64,000 bases of DNA from Acidimicrobiaceae bacterium (GCA_009835735.1 VXWX01000084.1:1-64000), one strand, 5' to 3'. Numbered from the stretch's first letter, positions 36,405 to 46,387 are shown. Notes: a model not told the origin generated them from the letters alone. Program-made: numbers and translations.

Positions 36405-37492
36405 GACGGGCTTGACTGCGGCAGCCTCCGAGCGCGCCGGAAGCGCTCGGGATCCGCCAGGAACGCCTCCACCACTCCCGGGTCGTACCGGCTCAGCACG
36501 GCGTTCTCACCGAGGCCGTCGGCCCGATCGGTCCGGTCTCGCCACAGCAGCACGGGCACTCCCAGAAGAGCGCACTCCTCCTGGATGGAACCTCCGTCGG
36601 TGATCGCGAACGGCGCCCGTGCGAGCGCCCTCACGAACTCGGCGTAAGGGACCATCGGCACAAGCTCCACGCCGGAGGCTTCGAGGCCGGCTTGACTTGT
36701 AGACCTGAGCGCCAGTCGTGTGGGCTCGTGCACGTACCATCGCACCGGGGTCGTCTGCGCCAGCCGCGTGATCGCATCCACGAGCGCCTGTCTCCGCCGT
36801 CGCCGGTGCAGGTTCTCCACCCGGTGCATGGTCACTACCACGGGGTGTGACCGGCGCGGCGAACTGTGCGAGTGAGCGCCTTCCGGCATGTCGGGTGAGG
36901 TCGGCGTGCCTGCAGCGCCCGGCTCGAGGGCAGCGCGGAGCGCATCGCTGACTGTGTTGGACGATCCAGTGATGATCCGCCCTTTCACGCGGCGCTTGCG
37001 TAGCTCGTCGGCTGCTGCGCCGTCAGGCGCGAAGAGCAGGTCGGCGAGCCGGTCGACGACAACCCGGATGATCTCCTCCGGAAAGGGGTGCAGCCACCGA
37101 TGGGTGCGAAGGCCCGCCTCGACATGCGCCAGTGCCAGCCCGGCGCGTTTCGCCATCAGCGCGCCGATCAGCGTCGTCGGCGTGTCGCCGTGAACCACGC
37201 AGATCCCGGGGCGCCCGCCGAAGACGGTTCGGTCGAGCCGCCGGGGCAGCGCCAGCTTGCGGCCGAGTCCCGCCGCCCACCACAGAGCCTCCGGCACCGA
37301 GTCGACGTTGCCGGTGCCTCCCATGGCGAAATCAGGCGGCCGCAGGCCCAGTTCGTCGCGGAACGATTCCGACCGATCGGCGTGCTGTCCGGAGTCGATG
37401 AGGCGGTAGGGGAGGCCGGCCGACTCCATGCGCCACAGCAGCGGCGCCATCTTGATGTACTCGGCCTGGGTGCCTATGAAGACGTGGATCAC
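36341..37492 (-). CDS. UDP-N-acetylglucosamine 2-epimerase-like protein
   Basis: IHVFIGTQAEYIKMAPLL, VHGDTPTTLIGALMAKRAGLALAHVEAGLRT, PFPEEIIRVVVDRLADLLFAP, ITDGGSIQEECALLGVPVLLWRDRTDR. Confidence 0.88.
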   Translation of the reverse strand: MIHVFIGTQAEYIKMAPLLWRMESAGLPYRLIDSGQHADRSESFRDELGLRPPDFAMGGTGNVDSVPEALWWAAGLGRKLALPRRLDRTVFGGRPGICVVHGDTPTTLIGALMAKRAGLALAHVEAGLRTHRWLHPFPEEIIRVVVDRLADLLFAPDGAAADELRKRRVKGRIITGSSNTVSDALRAALEPGAAGTPTSPDMPEGAHSHSSPRRSHPVVVTMHRVENLHRRRRRQALVDAITRLAQTTPVRWYVHEPTRLALRSTSQAGLEASGVELVPMVPYAEFVRALARAPFAITDGGSIQEECALLGVPVLLWRDRTDRADGLGENAVLSRYDPGVVEAFLADPERFRRARRLPQSSPSQEILEVLSDWINGRRRTEIP

Positions 37493-38490
37493 GGCTCGGT
37501 ACCATCCGAACGCTGCACCGGATCCGCTTCAACCGTCGCGCGCCTCGTCGCGAGGAGCTCCGAGACGGCCGCGGCCAGCAGGTCGCGCAGCAGCAACACC
37601 ACTCTGAAGCCGAATATCAGTAGGCCGAACGCCAGGGGATCAGCCGCGCCGAGCAGCGACGGGACGGTTACCTCCACCACGCCGATTCCCTGTGGCGCGA
37701 TCACGGAAAGGAATCGCAGGCCTCCCCAAGTCAGCACGAAGGCACCGGCGAGGCGCGCCGTGGAGAAGCCGTCGGCGGCGTCGAAGGCGCGCATGTACAG
37801 GCAGAACACGGCGGCCGCCCAAGTCCAGTAGCAGGCCGATGCCGCGATCATGTGCAGATAGCCCGGCCACGTGAAGCCGCTGACCGGAGCCAGGCTGTCG
37901 AGTCCGCGCCACCGCGCCACCGCCGCGACGGCCCGTCCCGCCACCGGCGGGGAAGCGGCGACGATTACCCCGACCGCAGAGATCAACGGGATTGCCAAGC
38001 CTCCCGGTAGCTCGCCGGCCCAGCCGAACAGCACCAGGCCATAGGCCACCGAGACGGCGAGGCTCACCGCCATCTCGAGCGCAGCGGTAAGGGCGAGAGG
38101 TGCCGCCGGAACGCCGCGGCGCTGCATCAGAGCCACGCGGCTGATCGCGAACGTGACCATCAGCGGCACGTACCTGGCCGGCAGGGAACGAGCCGCGGTG
38201 ACGGTCAGATCGCGGAGGCTCGGGCGCTGGCCGAGGATGCGCAGGCTCACGAGCCAGAAGTACGCACTCAGCACTATCAGCACGAACCCCGCCGCGAACG
38301 ATGCGGCCACGAGCACGTGCCTGGCGTCCGCCAGGTCTCCGAGGAGGTCGGCCACTTCGTCCCGGCGCGCCAGCACGAGCACGGGCAGGGCGACGGCGAG
38401 CAGGGCGAGGTAGGCGATCCTCAGCCATCTCAAAAGGCGTCGCTGCCACGGGCGGCCTGTCATCGGAGGACGTGGCTCGGGGCGGTTCAA
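37489..38490 (-). CDS. Flippase-like/LPG synthase-TM (UPF0104-type) membrane protein
   Basis: Multi-pass; TWGGLRFLSVIAPQGIGVVEVTVPSLLG. Confidence 0.7.
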   Translation of the reverse strand: MNRPEPRPPMTGRPWQRRLLRWLRIAYLALLAVALPVLVLARRDEVADLLGDLADARHVLVAASFAAGFVLIVLSAYFWLVSLRILGQRPSLRDLTVTAARSLPARYVPLMVTFAISRVALMQRRGVPAAPLALTAALEMAVSLAVSVAYGLVLFGWAGELPGGLAIPLISAVGVIVAASPPVAGRAVAAVARWRGLDSLAPVSGFTWPGYLHMIAASACYWTWAAAVFCLYMRAFDAADGFSTARLAGAFVLTWGGLRFLSVIAPQGIGVVEVTVPSLLGAADPLAFGLLIFGFRVVLLLRDLLAAAVSELLATRRATVEADPVQRSDGTEP

Positions 38491-38505
38491 CGATCCGTCA
38501 GCAGG

Positions 38506-39702
38506 TCACTGGATCAGCTCAAGCAGATCGTCGAGCGCAGCGTCGTTCACCTTCAGGCGCGCCTGCAGCAAGCCACGTGCCTCAGCTGTCCGGTGCGACT
38601 TGTCCTGCGCCTCATTCGCCGCGTCGATCAGCGTGCGGGGCTCGAAGCTGCCAGCGTCGAGCGGAGCCAAGTCGAGGAGTGAGGCCCAGCCGCCGCCTTC
38701 GGCGGCGAGCGATCTCATTTTCGGAGAGTAGTCCAGCACCACCGCCGCCTGATCGTTGAGCAGAGCTGCGATGGCTCCGTGATAGCGCATGGTGACCACG
38801 ATGCGACTCCGGGCGACCTCGGCGAGCACGTTGTCGATGTTGAGCGTGACCATCTCGGCGCCCGTTCTCATCTCATGTTGCAGCGCCTCGAGCATGGGGG
38901 TGTCCTGGCTTGGCTGGAAGGGCAATAGGCGCAACGCCATACCGCTGCGCTCGGCCAGCGCGTCCAGCGATCGCGCCAGTTGAGGTGTCCATGGCTGCCA
39001 AGACGTGCGGGCCTTCGCCGCAGCCGTGCGGATGCCCCGGCGATTCGGGGGGCGCAGGATCACGCAGATCGTGTCTGTGGAGTCGCTGCGATGGCGTGTC
39101 GAGCCCGTCAGTTTCTCCGGGAGCGGGTACGGCGGTCGGGTCGCAGCTCGGCTGGAGACGAGCGCGGCGTCTCCGGCCAGCACCGGGTCGGCTCCGACCA
39201 CCACGTCGGGCACGCCCCAGTCACGCAGGCGCCGCGCCGAGTCGCCGTCCCTCGTCACGACGCGACGGGCACGGCGCATCTCTGAGACCGCCATGCGCCG
39301 GCCACCGGCGCCCCGGACGTGTCCCGCTCCCAGGCCGATGGCCGCCATCACGGGCCGCGCTGGCCCGTGAGTGGACGCCGCCGGCACCGACCGCCTGTAG
39401 GAGCGAAGGCGTGACATGTGAAACCACATGTTCCACGGCGATGTCTCCGACTGCACCACGCCTCCGGAGAGGACCATGGCGTGCGCACTGGACAGCGATC
39501 GGCGCAGCGCCGCGCCGTCCAGGGGCGAGCGATGAGCCACCGCTTTGACGCCATGGACGGCGGCAGTCCGCTCGGGATCGATCGATACGGCGACCGGTTC
39601 CACGCCCCGGGCTCGTAGGGCGGCGGCCATGCAACTCAGGATCATTTCATCTCCCAGGTTGTCCGACCCGTACCAACCGGCAAGGGCGATCCTCAGAGCC
39701 AT
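38506..39702 (-). CDS. Polysaccharide pyruvyl transferase family protein
   Basis: LAGWYGSDNLGDEMILSCMAAALRARG, VVTRDGDSARRLRDWGV, VVTMRYHGAIAALLNDQAAVVLDYSPKM. Confidence 0.88.
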   Translation of the reverse strand: MALRIALAGWYGSDNLGDEMILSCMAAALRARGVEPVAVSIDPERTAAVHGVKAVAHRSPLDGAALRRSLSSAHAMVLSGGVVQSETSPWNMWFHMSRLRSYRRSVPAASTHGPARPVMAAIGLGAGHVRGAGGRRMAVSEMRRARRVVTRDGDSARRLRDWGVPDVVVGADPVLAGDAALVSSRAATRPPYPLPEKLTGSTRHRSDSTDTICVILRPPNRRGIRTAAAKARTSWQPWTPQLARSLDALAERSGMALRLLPFQPSQDTPMLEALQHEMRTGAEMVTLNIDNVLAEVARSRIVVTMRYHGAIAALLNDQAAVVLDYSPKMRSLAAEGGGWASLLDLAPLDAGSFEPRTLIDAANEAQDKSHRTAEARGLLQARLKVNDAALDDLLELIQ

Positions 39703-39740
39703 AGCACCTTGAACTTACCGTGTGCATGGGGGCACCTGAG

Positions 39741-39775
39741 AGCCGATCGCGGCTCGGATCGCACAGAATGTGTCC
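39741..39775. repeat. Shared short element, copy 2 (upstream of/overlapping birA start)
   Basis: AGCCGATCGCGGCTCGGATCGCACAGAATGTGTCC; contains AGCCG-ATCG-CGGCT and CACA-GAA-TGTG dyads. Confidence 0.65.
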
Positions 39776-40586
39776 CGTGGGATCGGTCACGCCACGGTCG
39801 CGGTCGGCCAGCGAGCACCTGCCGCTTAGTTGTGCGGCAGCCCGCCGGGCAGGGCTGGGTGAGCTGCGCCACGCTGTCGCGACCGGCTCTACGAACGATG
39901 ATCTGGCCCAGGAGGCCCGGCTCGGGGAGCGGTCGCCGGCGGTGCTGGTGGCCGATCACCAGACCGCTGGACGGGGTCGACTGGGGCGTCGCTGGGCCGA
40001 CGCGGCCACTGGCCCCCACGCCGGTGGGGCGTCGCTGCTGGTCAGTTTCAGGCTCGAGGCCCCCGTGGCCGGGGCCTTCGACCGAACCGTGGCGGTGTCG
40101 GCCGCCGCGCTCCTGGCCGCGTCGGGCACGTTGGCAGGCTCCGGTGCAGCCGTGCGGGCCAAGTGGCCCAACGACCTGCTCGTCGAGTCCCTGGACGCGT
40201 CCGGCAAGGTGGCGGGTGTGCTGGCGGAGATCGTCGACGGCGATCCGGTGGTGGTAGTGGTCGGTCTGGGCATGAATGTCGCGGAAGCGCCCCCGGAGCC
40301 GGGGGCGGTCTCGCTCGCTCAGGCGGGCGGCGCCGCTACCCGCGACGAGCTTCTGGCGTCGCTGATCGACGCCTTGCCCGGCTACCTGGCCGACCCCAGG
40401 CGGGCCCGCGAGGACCTGAGGGCTGCGTCGGCGACGTTGGGGAGGGAAGTGAGGGTGCAACGCACCGACGGCACATCGATCGTGGGCACGGCCGTCGATA
40501 TCGACGGCTCAGGCCGCCTGGTCGTCTCCGGCGATTCCGGCCAGGTCGCTATCGACGCCGGAGACGTGTTCCACCTGCGTTCTTGA
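39768..40586 (+). CDS. birA: Biotin--[acetyl-CoA-carboxylase] ligase, no N-terminal HTH
   Basis: ATGSTNDDLAQEAR, VADHQTAGRGRLGRRW, KWPNDLLVE; C-terminal SH3-like domain. Confidence 0.93.
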   Translation: MCPVGSVTPRSRSASEHLPLSCAAARRAGLGELRHAVATGSTNDDLAQEARLGERSPAVLVADHQTAGRGRLGRRWADAATGPHAGGASLLVSFRLEAPVAGAFDRTVAVSAAALLAASGTLAGSGAAVRAKWPNDLLVESLDASGKVAGVLAEIVDGDPVVVVVGLGMNVAEAPPEPGAVSLAQAGGAATRDELLASLIDALPGYLADPRRAREDLRAASATLGREVRVQRTDGTSIVGTAVDIDGSGRLVVSGDSGQVAIDAGDVFHLRS

Positions 40587-40647
40587 GGGTTCCAGACCTG
40601 TCGATCATGCAAAGGGCCCAGGGGTACCGGCGGTACGCTTGGCTCCC

Positions 40648-42261
40648 GTGACCGACCAAGGGAAGTCGCGCTTGAGGCGTACTTGGCCGCAGCGACTGGT
40701 GGTGGTCGCAAGCCTCTTGGTGATCGTCTCGGCCGTGGCGTCGGCGAGGACCGTGCAGTACGTCGAGGAGGTCTGGGAAGAGGTCCCCCGGGTGGACATC
40801 AGCCACACCGGCACCGTCCGGTACGGCCAAGAGCTGCTTCGTACCGACACAGAGCCGGGAGAGCCCGTCAATTTCCTTATCGTCGGCACCGACAGCGGCA
40901 CTGATGTCGCGGACACCGCGGCCGCGGCGCAGGCCAGTGGGGTTGCCACCAGCGGCAAGAGCCTGGCCGATGTGATCATGCTGCTGCGTCTCGACCCGAA
41001 CGCGAAGTCGGCGTGGGTCCTGTCAATCCCGCGGGATCTGTGGGCTGAGATACCGGGCGCCCAGGATCACAAGATCAACTCGGCCTTCTATATCGGGGGC
41101 GCCTCACTGCTGGTGGAGACCATCACGTCGATGTTCGACGTGGAGATCAACCACTACGTCCAGATGGACTTCGCAGGCTTCCAGCAGGTAGTGGACAGTC
41201 TCGGGGGAGTGCCGGTGTGGTTCCCCCATCCGGTCCGCGATCCCAAGTCGCATCTGAACATCACCGAGCCCGGCTGCCATGTGCTGGGAGGCGAGCAGGC
41301 TCTGCAGTACGTGAGGAGCCGCCGGTACACCGAACTGATCGACGGGAGATGGAGGATCACTGGCGGTGACGACTTCAGTCGCATCGCCCGCCAGCAGGAC
41401 TTCCTGGTGCTCGCCCTCGACCGGGCCATAAGCCGCGGCGCCAGGAATCCCACCACCATTGCCGGCATGATCGAGGCGGGAGCCGCCTTCGTGACCATCG
41501 ACCAGGCTCTGACCCTGGGCGAGCTGGTGTCGCTGGCCCAGGACTTCTCGGACTTCAACCCCGAGAACCTGCAGAGACAGCGACTTGAGGTCTACACGCT
41601 GTTCTGGCCCGACGGCCGCTACAAGGGCGAGGCTGCATTGCGGCAGGCGAACGAGCCGATCCTCGGCGTCTTCCGGGGGACGGCGGACTCGTTGAGTCCC
41701 TCCGAAGTGTCGTTGACCGTCGCCGGCTTCAACGAGTTCAACCGCGCGGACGCGTCCACGTCGCTGGCCGGTGAAGGCTTCGAAGTGGTGGGGACTCTCT
41801 CGTCTCCGGCCCTTCCTGAGACCGTCGTGCTGCACGGCCCCGACGACGCGGAGGCGGCCATGACCGTGGCCCGCTACCTCGAACCGGTGCCCTACGTCGT
41901 GTCCGACGCCGATGTCGACGGCGTAGTGCTGGTGCTCGGCGCCGACTACGGCGGGGTGCTGTTCGCCTTCCAGGAGCCCATGAGCGTGATCCGAGATCAA
42001 GTACGGGCGCGCGGCATTCCTCCGATCCTGCCCGATCCGGCCGCGGGGCTCTCTCCGGCGGCGACCGGCAATGCTGCCCAGGCCGGGGGGCCGCAGGTCT
42101 TGGGGGCCATGCTGTCCGGGGGTGCGCACGTCTTGGCGGCCGTGCTGTCCGGGGGCTCCGCGGTTGAGGGCGCCGACTCTGTTGCCGCACAGTCCACTGA
42201 GACGGATGCCGAGCCGGTCACCATCCTGGGCCGCCCGCCCGAAGGAGAGTCCTGTGGTTGA
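40648..42261 (+). CDS. LytR-CpsA-Psr (LCP) family protein with LytR C-terminal domain
   Basis: VNFLIVGTDS, DVIMLLRLDPNAKSAWVLSIPRDLWAEIPG, HYVQMDFAGFQQVVDSLGGVPVWF, ALQYVRSRR. Confidence 0.93.
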   Translation: MTDQGKSRLRRTWPQRLVVVASLLVIVSAVASARTVQYVEEVWEEVPRVDISHTGTVRYGQELLRTDTEPGEPVNFLIVGTDSGTDVADTAAAAQASGVATSGKSLADVIMLLRLDPNAKSAWVLSIPRDLWAEIPGAQDHKINSAFYIGGASLLVETITSMFDVEINHYVQMDFAGFQQVVDSLGGVPVWFPHPVRDPKSHLNITEPGCHVLGGEQALQYVRSRRYTELIDGRWRITGGDDFSRIARQQDFLVLALDRAISRGARNPTTIAGMIEAGAAFVTIDQALTLGELVSLAQDFSDFNPENLQRQRLEVYTLFWPDGRYKGEAALRQANEPILGVFRGTADSLSPSEVSLTVAGFNEFNRADASTSLAGEGFEVVGTLSSPALPETVVLHGPDDAEAAMTVARYLEPVPYVVSDADVDGVVLVLGADYGGVLFAFQEPMSVIRDQVRARGIPPILPDPAAGLSPAATGNAAQAGGPQVLGAMLSGGAHVLAAVLSGGSAVEGADSVAAQSTETDAEPVTILGRPPEGESCG

Positions 42262-43585
42262 CGGTGACATCCCAGCGATGCCGGCCGAGGGCACCGGGAG
42301 GTTCGCCGCTCCGGCCGCGGTCGCCGTCGTCGGGGCGGGATACGTCGGTCTGACCACCGCGGCCTGTCTGGCTCGACTGGGCCACCGCGTCGTCTGCACC
42401 GATGTGAATGAGCGCAGGATCACCGGACTGCAGCGCGGCGAGATGCCGATCCATGAACCGGGGCTGGCCGAGTTGGTGAGTACCGGCGTCGATGCAGCCC
42501 GGCTCTCCTTCATGTGCGGTTCGACCGAGGCGGCCGCCCAAGCCGACTTTGTCTTCCTGTGCGTGCCCACGCCGTCGGGTCCTGACGGCGGCACCGACCT
42601 CAGCTACCTGGAGGCCGCCGTCTCCGAGATCGGTGCGAGCTTGCGGCCAGGGGCGGTGGTAGTGAACAAGTCGACTGCTCCGGCGGGCACCGTGCACCTG
42701 CTGGCTCGAGTGCTGGGACGGGCCGACGTCGCGGTGGCGTCCAATCCCGAGTTCTTGAGACAGGGCTCGGCCGTCCACGACTTCCTCAACCCTGATCGGT
42801 TGGTGGTGGGCGCGGCCGACGCCGCGGTGGCCGAGCGGGTGGCCGGACTCTACGCGGGCATAGATGCGCCTGTTCTCATCACCGATCCAGCGTCCGCCGA
42901 GACGGTCAAGTACGCGGCCAACGCCTTCCTGGCGACGAAGCTGTCGTTCTCCAACTCGGTCGCGGCGCTCTGCGAGGCGGTGGGCGCCGATGTCGACGAC
43001 GTGCTGGAGGGCATGGGATACGACAGGCGGATAGGCCGCGACTACCTGCGGCCCGGGCCGGGATGGGGCGGTTCGTGCCTTCCCAAGGACACGCGTTCTC
43101 TGGTCGCGGTGGCGTCCGCAGCGGGCTACGACTTCGCGCTGCTGCAAAGTGTGGTGGAGGCCAATGAGGCGCAGTTCGCCAGGATCGTGGACAAGGTCGC
43201 GTCCCGGGTTGATCTGTCCGGGGCGCGCATCGCGCTGCTGGGCCTGGCCTTCAAGGCTGGTACCGACGACCTGCGAGACTCGCCCGCCCTGGAGATTGCC
43301 AGACGCCTGGTCGCGGCCGGCGCGGTGGTCCATGCCTACGATCCGATGATCCGTGCCTGCACGGCCACCGAGCAGGCCGGCGTGGCCGTTGCGGACGACG
43401 CGTACGAGGCCTGCGACCGCGCTGCCGCGCTGATGGTCGCGACCGAGTGGGACGAGTTCCGGGAACTCGACTTCGACCGGGTGGCCAGGGTCATGGACGA
43501 ACTGCACGTGATCGACGCCCGGAACCTGCTGGACCGCGGCGAGCTTGAGCGCCGCGGCTTCACATACAGCGGCGTCGGCGTGTGA
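42254..43585 (+). CDS. UDP-glucose/GDP-mannose dehydrogenase family
   Basis: VAVVGAGYVGLTTAACLARLGHRVVCTDVNERRI, SNPEFLRQGSAVHDF, GPGWGGSCLPKDTRSL. GTG start at 42254. Confidence 0.93.
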   Translation: MVDGDIPAMPAEGTGRFAAPAAVAVVGAGYVGLTTAACLARLGHRVVCTDVNERRITGLQRGEMPIHEPGLAELVSTGVDAARLSFMCGSTEAAAQADFVFLCVPTPSGPDGGTDLSYLEAAVSEIGASLRPGAVVVNKSTAPAGTVHLLARVLGRADVAVASNPEFLRQGSAVHDFLNPDRLVVGAADAAVAERVAGLYAGIDAPVLITDPASAETVKYAANAFLATKLSFSNSVAALCEAVGADVDDVLEGMGYDRRIGRDYLRPGPGWGGSCLPKDTRSLVAVASAAGYDFALLQSVVEANEAQFARIVDKVASRVDLSGARIALLGLAFKAGTDDLRDSPALEIARRLVAAGAVVHAYDPMIRACTATEQAGVAVADDAYEACDRAAALMVATEWDEFRELDFDRVARVMDELHVIDARNLLDRGELERRGFTYSGVGV

Positions 43586-43620
43586 AGATTGAACGCTGCT
43601 GGCCGATAGCGTGACGGCCC

Positions 43621-44361
43621 GTGGCCAAGCCGAGTTCGTCGAAGAAGGTCCAGCGAGCCGCTAGAGCGGCGGCCTCGTCGAAGGGCGCCCGCGAGCGCCG
43701 GGAGATCGCCTTCCCGCTGGCGCTGGCGGTGGTGGTGATCCTCGGGGTGGCCCTCGTAGTGTTCGCCCGATCCTCGCGCACCCCCGCGGCGGCCCCGAGG
43801 GTCGGCAACGATCACTGGCACTCGGCCTACGCGATCTACGACTGCGACCGGTTCCTGCCCGCCTTCACCAGCGCGGCCGATCCCGACGGCATCCACTCCC
43901 ACCAGGACGGCGTGGTCCACATCCACCCGTGGAACAGCTCCGCGGCCGGCGACCGGGCTGATCTCGACGTGTTCTTCGAGGCCATGGGGGCGAGAGTCAC
44001 CGACGACGAGATAAGCGGCCCCGGCATCGGCGTGCTCGAGGCCGGATCGGACTGCAACGGCGAGCCGACGGTGATCCGGGCCGTGCGCTTCACCCAGATC
44101 GATCCGGCCGCCGCCATCGACTCTGCCAGCGGCCTCTCCGATTTCTATGTGGCGACCGACACCTACACCGACGACTTCGGTGACGTCCGCCTGCTGGGAG
44201 ACCTGGAGGCGTTCACGTTCGCCCGCGTCCCGGCCGGGGCCGACATCCCGCCGCCGCCCGAGGACAGGCTCCAGACCGCCCTGGCGGCCTCGGCCGGGAA
44301 CCTGCTCTCCACCGGGCCGGAAACCGACCTCGATCCGACGGACGCCCCGCCCGAGGAATAG
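43621..44361 (+). CDS. Membrane-anchored protein with His-rich extracytoplasmic motif
   Basis: Single TM then GNDHWHSAYAIYDC...GIHSHQDGVVHIHPW. TAGCGT 8 nt before GTG. Confidence 0.7.
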   Translation: MAKPSSSKKVQRAARAAASSKGARERREIAFPLALAVVVILGVALVVFARSSRTPAAAPRVGNDHWHSAYAIYDCDRFLPAFTSAADPDGIHSHQDGVVHIHPWNSSAAGDRADLDVFFEAMGARVTDDEISGPGIGVLEAGSDCNGEPTVIRAVRFTQIDPAAAIDSASGLSDFYVATDTYTDDFGDVRLLGDLEAFTFARVPAGADIPPPPEDRLQTALAASAGNLLSTGPETDLDPTDAPPEE

Positions 44362-44375
44362 AGCGGGGCGCCGGG

Positions 44376-45386
44376 GTGCAGGCGATCCTGCTCGTCGGAG
44401 GTCTCGGGACTCGCCTGCGTCCCCTGACGCTGACAACCCCCAAGCAGATGCTTCCGATGCTGCATCGGCCCATGATCGAGCATGTCGTGTCCGGCCTGGC
44501 CCGCCACGGCGTGGAACGGGTTGTGCTGGCCCTGGGCTATCACGACGACGCATTCCGCGCCGCCTACCCTGACGGCCGCTGTGCGGGGGTGGAGTTGTGC
44601 TGCGTTGTCGAGCCCGAGCCGCTCGACACCGCCGGCGCCATCCGCTTCGCCTACGAGGCGTCGGGCATGGACTCCGCCCCCGGCACCTTCCTGGCCGCCA
44701 ACGGGGACGTGATCACCGACCTCGACGTGGGTGCGATGCTGCGCCTCCACCGCTCATCGGGGGCCGAGGCCACCATCCATTTGATCGAGGTCGACGACCC
44801 GTCCCGCTTCGGAGTGGTGGTGACCGACCCGGACGGGCTGGCCCTCGCCTTCTTGGAGAAGCCGCAGCCGCCTGCGCCCAGCAGCTGGATCAACGCGGGG
44901 ACCTATCTGATGGAGCCGTCGGTGATCGGGCGCATCGCTCGCGGGCGCCGGGTGTCGGTGGAGCGCGAGGTGTTCCCCGCCATGGTCGCCGACGGCACGC
45001 TGTGGGCGTTGCGACAGAACACGTACTGGGTCGACGCGGGCACTCCCCAGACCTACTTGCAGGCTCAACTCGACCTGCTCGACGGCCGGCGCGGGCCGGC
45101 GGCGGACGGGGTGTCGGTGGAGGCCGCAGTGGATCCTGACGCCGTCGTCGAGCGCAGCGTGGTCATGGCGGGCGCGGTGGTGGGGGCAGGCTCGGCCGTG
45201 CGGGGCTCGGCCGTTCATTCGGGCGCGGTGATCGAAGCGGGCGCGACTGTTCTCGATTCCGTGGTCGGATCGGGAGCGACGGTCGGGCAGGGTGCCCGGG
45301 TTACAGACGGAACCCTGATAGGCGAGGGCTTCGTGGTGGAGCCGGGGACGGCCCTGTCAGATGCCAGGGTCCCGGAGGCGGCTTGA
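44376..45386 (+). CDS. Sugar nucleotidyltransferase (mannose-1-phosphate guanylyltransferase-like) with left-handed beta-helix tail
   Basis: MQAILLVGGLGTRLRPLTLTTPKQMLPMLHRPMIEH; hexapeptide-repeat tail GAVVGAGSAVRGSAVHSGAVIEAGATV. Confidence 0.9.
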   Translation: MQAILLVGGLGTRLRPLTLTTPKQMLPMLHRPMIEHVVSGLARHGVERVVLALGYHDDAFRAAYPDGRCAGVELCCVVEPEPLDTAGAIRFAYEASGMDSAPGTFLAANGDVITDLDVGAMLRLHRSSGAEATIHLIEVDDPSRFGVVVTDPDGLALAFLEKPQPPAPSSWINAGTYLMEPSVIGRIARGRRVSVEREVFPAMVADGTLWALRQNTYWVDAGTPQTYLQAQLDLLDGRRGPAADGVSVEAAVDPDAVVERSVVMAGAVVGAGSAVRGSAVHSGAVIEAGATVLDSVVGSGATVGQGARVTDGTLIGEGFVVEPGTALSDARVPEAA

Positions 45387-46387
45387 TGGCGACTCTGGTT
45401 ACCGGGGGCGCTGGCTACATCGGCAGCCACACCGTGGTGGCCTTGCACGAAGCCGGCCGCGATGTCGTGATCCTGGACGACTTCTCCAACGCGCCGCGCT
45501 TAGCAGTCGACGCCATCCGCAGCCTCACCCGCTCGGACCTTCCGGTCGAGGAGGGCGACGCGGGAGATCCGCAGGTTCTGGATGCGGTCTTCGGCAGGCA
45601 CCGGATCGGCTCGGTGATCCACTTCGCGGCCCGCAAGAGCGTGGCGGAGTCCGTACGCGACCCGCTCGGCTATTACCGCAGCAACCTCGGATCCGTGATG
45701 GCGCTGGCCGCCGCGGCTGTCGAGCGGGACGTCGAGCGGCTGGTGTTCAGTTCCTCGGCCACCGTCTACGGGTCGACGTCCGCGCTGCCGGTCACCGAGG
45801 ACTCACCGACTGTCCCGGAGAGTCCCTACGGCGAGACCAAGCTGATGGGGGAGCGCATCCTGGCCGACACCGCGGCCGTATCGGAGATGAGCGTGATCTC
45901 GCTGCGCTACTTCAACCCGGTGGGCGCGCACCCGTCGGGGCTGATAGGGGAGGATCCGTCCGGCGAGCCGGCCAATCTGGTGCCCCGGATCATGGAGGTC
46001 GTCGCCGGTCGTCGAGACCGGCTGGAGGTCTTCGGCGCCGACTACTCCACCGTGGACGGCACCGCGGTGAGGGACTACGTGCACGTCATGGATCTGGCCG
46101 AGGGTCATGTGGCTGCCCTGGACACCGATATGGACCCGGCCAGCAGCCGGGTCTACAACCTGGGCACCGGCTCGGGCACCACGGTGCTGCAGGTCCTGGC
46201 CGCGGCCTCTGAGACGATCGGCTCGCCCATTCCCTACGAGATGGCCGAGCGCCGCCCCGGCGACATCGAGGCCTCCTGGGCCGACTGCACCCGGGCTCGC
46301 GACGAACTCGGCTGGCAGGCCCGCCGAGACCTGGCGCAGATGCTGAGGGACCACTGGAACTTCGTCCGCCGACAGTCTCTTTCCTAA
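45386..46387 (+). CDS. galE: UDP-glucose 4-epimerase
   Basis: MATLVTGGAGYIGSHTVVALHEAG, SVAESVRDPLGYYRSN, SSATVYG, SPYGETKLMGERIL, RDYVHVMDLAEGH. Confidence 0.94.
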   Translation: MATLVTGGAGYIGSHTVVALHEAGRDVVILDDFSNAPRLAVDAIRSLTRSDLPVEEGDAGDPQVLDAVFGRHRIGSVIHFAARKSVAESVRDPLGYYRSNLGSVMALAAAAVERDVERLVFSSSATVYGSTSALPVTEDSPTVPESPYGETKLMGERILADTAAVSEMSVISLRYFNPVGAHPSGLIGEDPSGEPANLVPRIMEVVAGRRDRLEVFGADYSTVDGTAVRDYVHVMDLAEGHVAALDTDMDPASSRVYNLGTGSGTTVLQVLAAASETIGSPIPYEMAERRPGDIEASWADCTRARDELGWQARRDLAQMLRDHWNFVRRQSLS

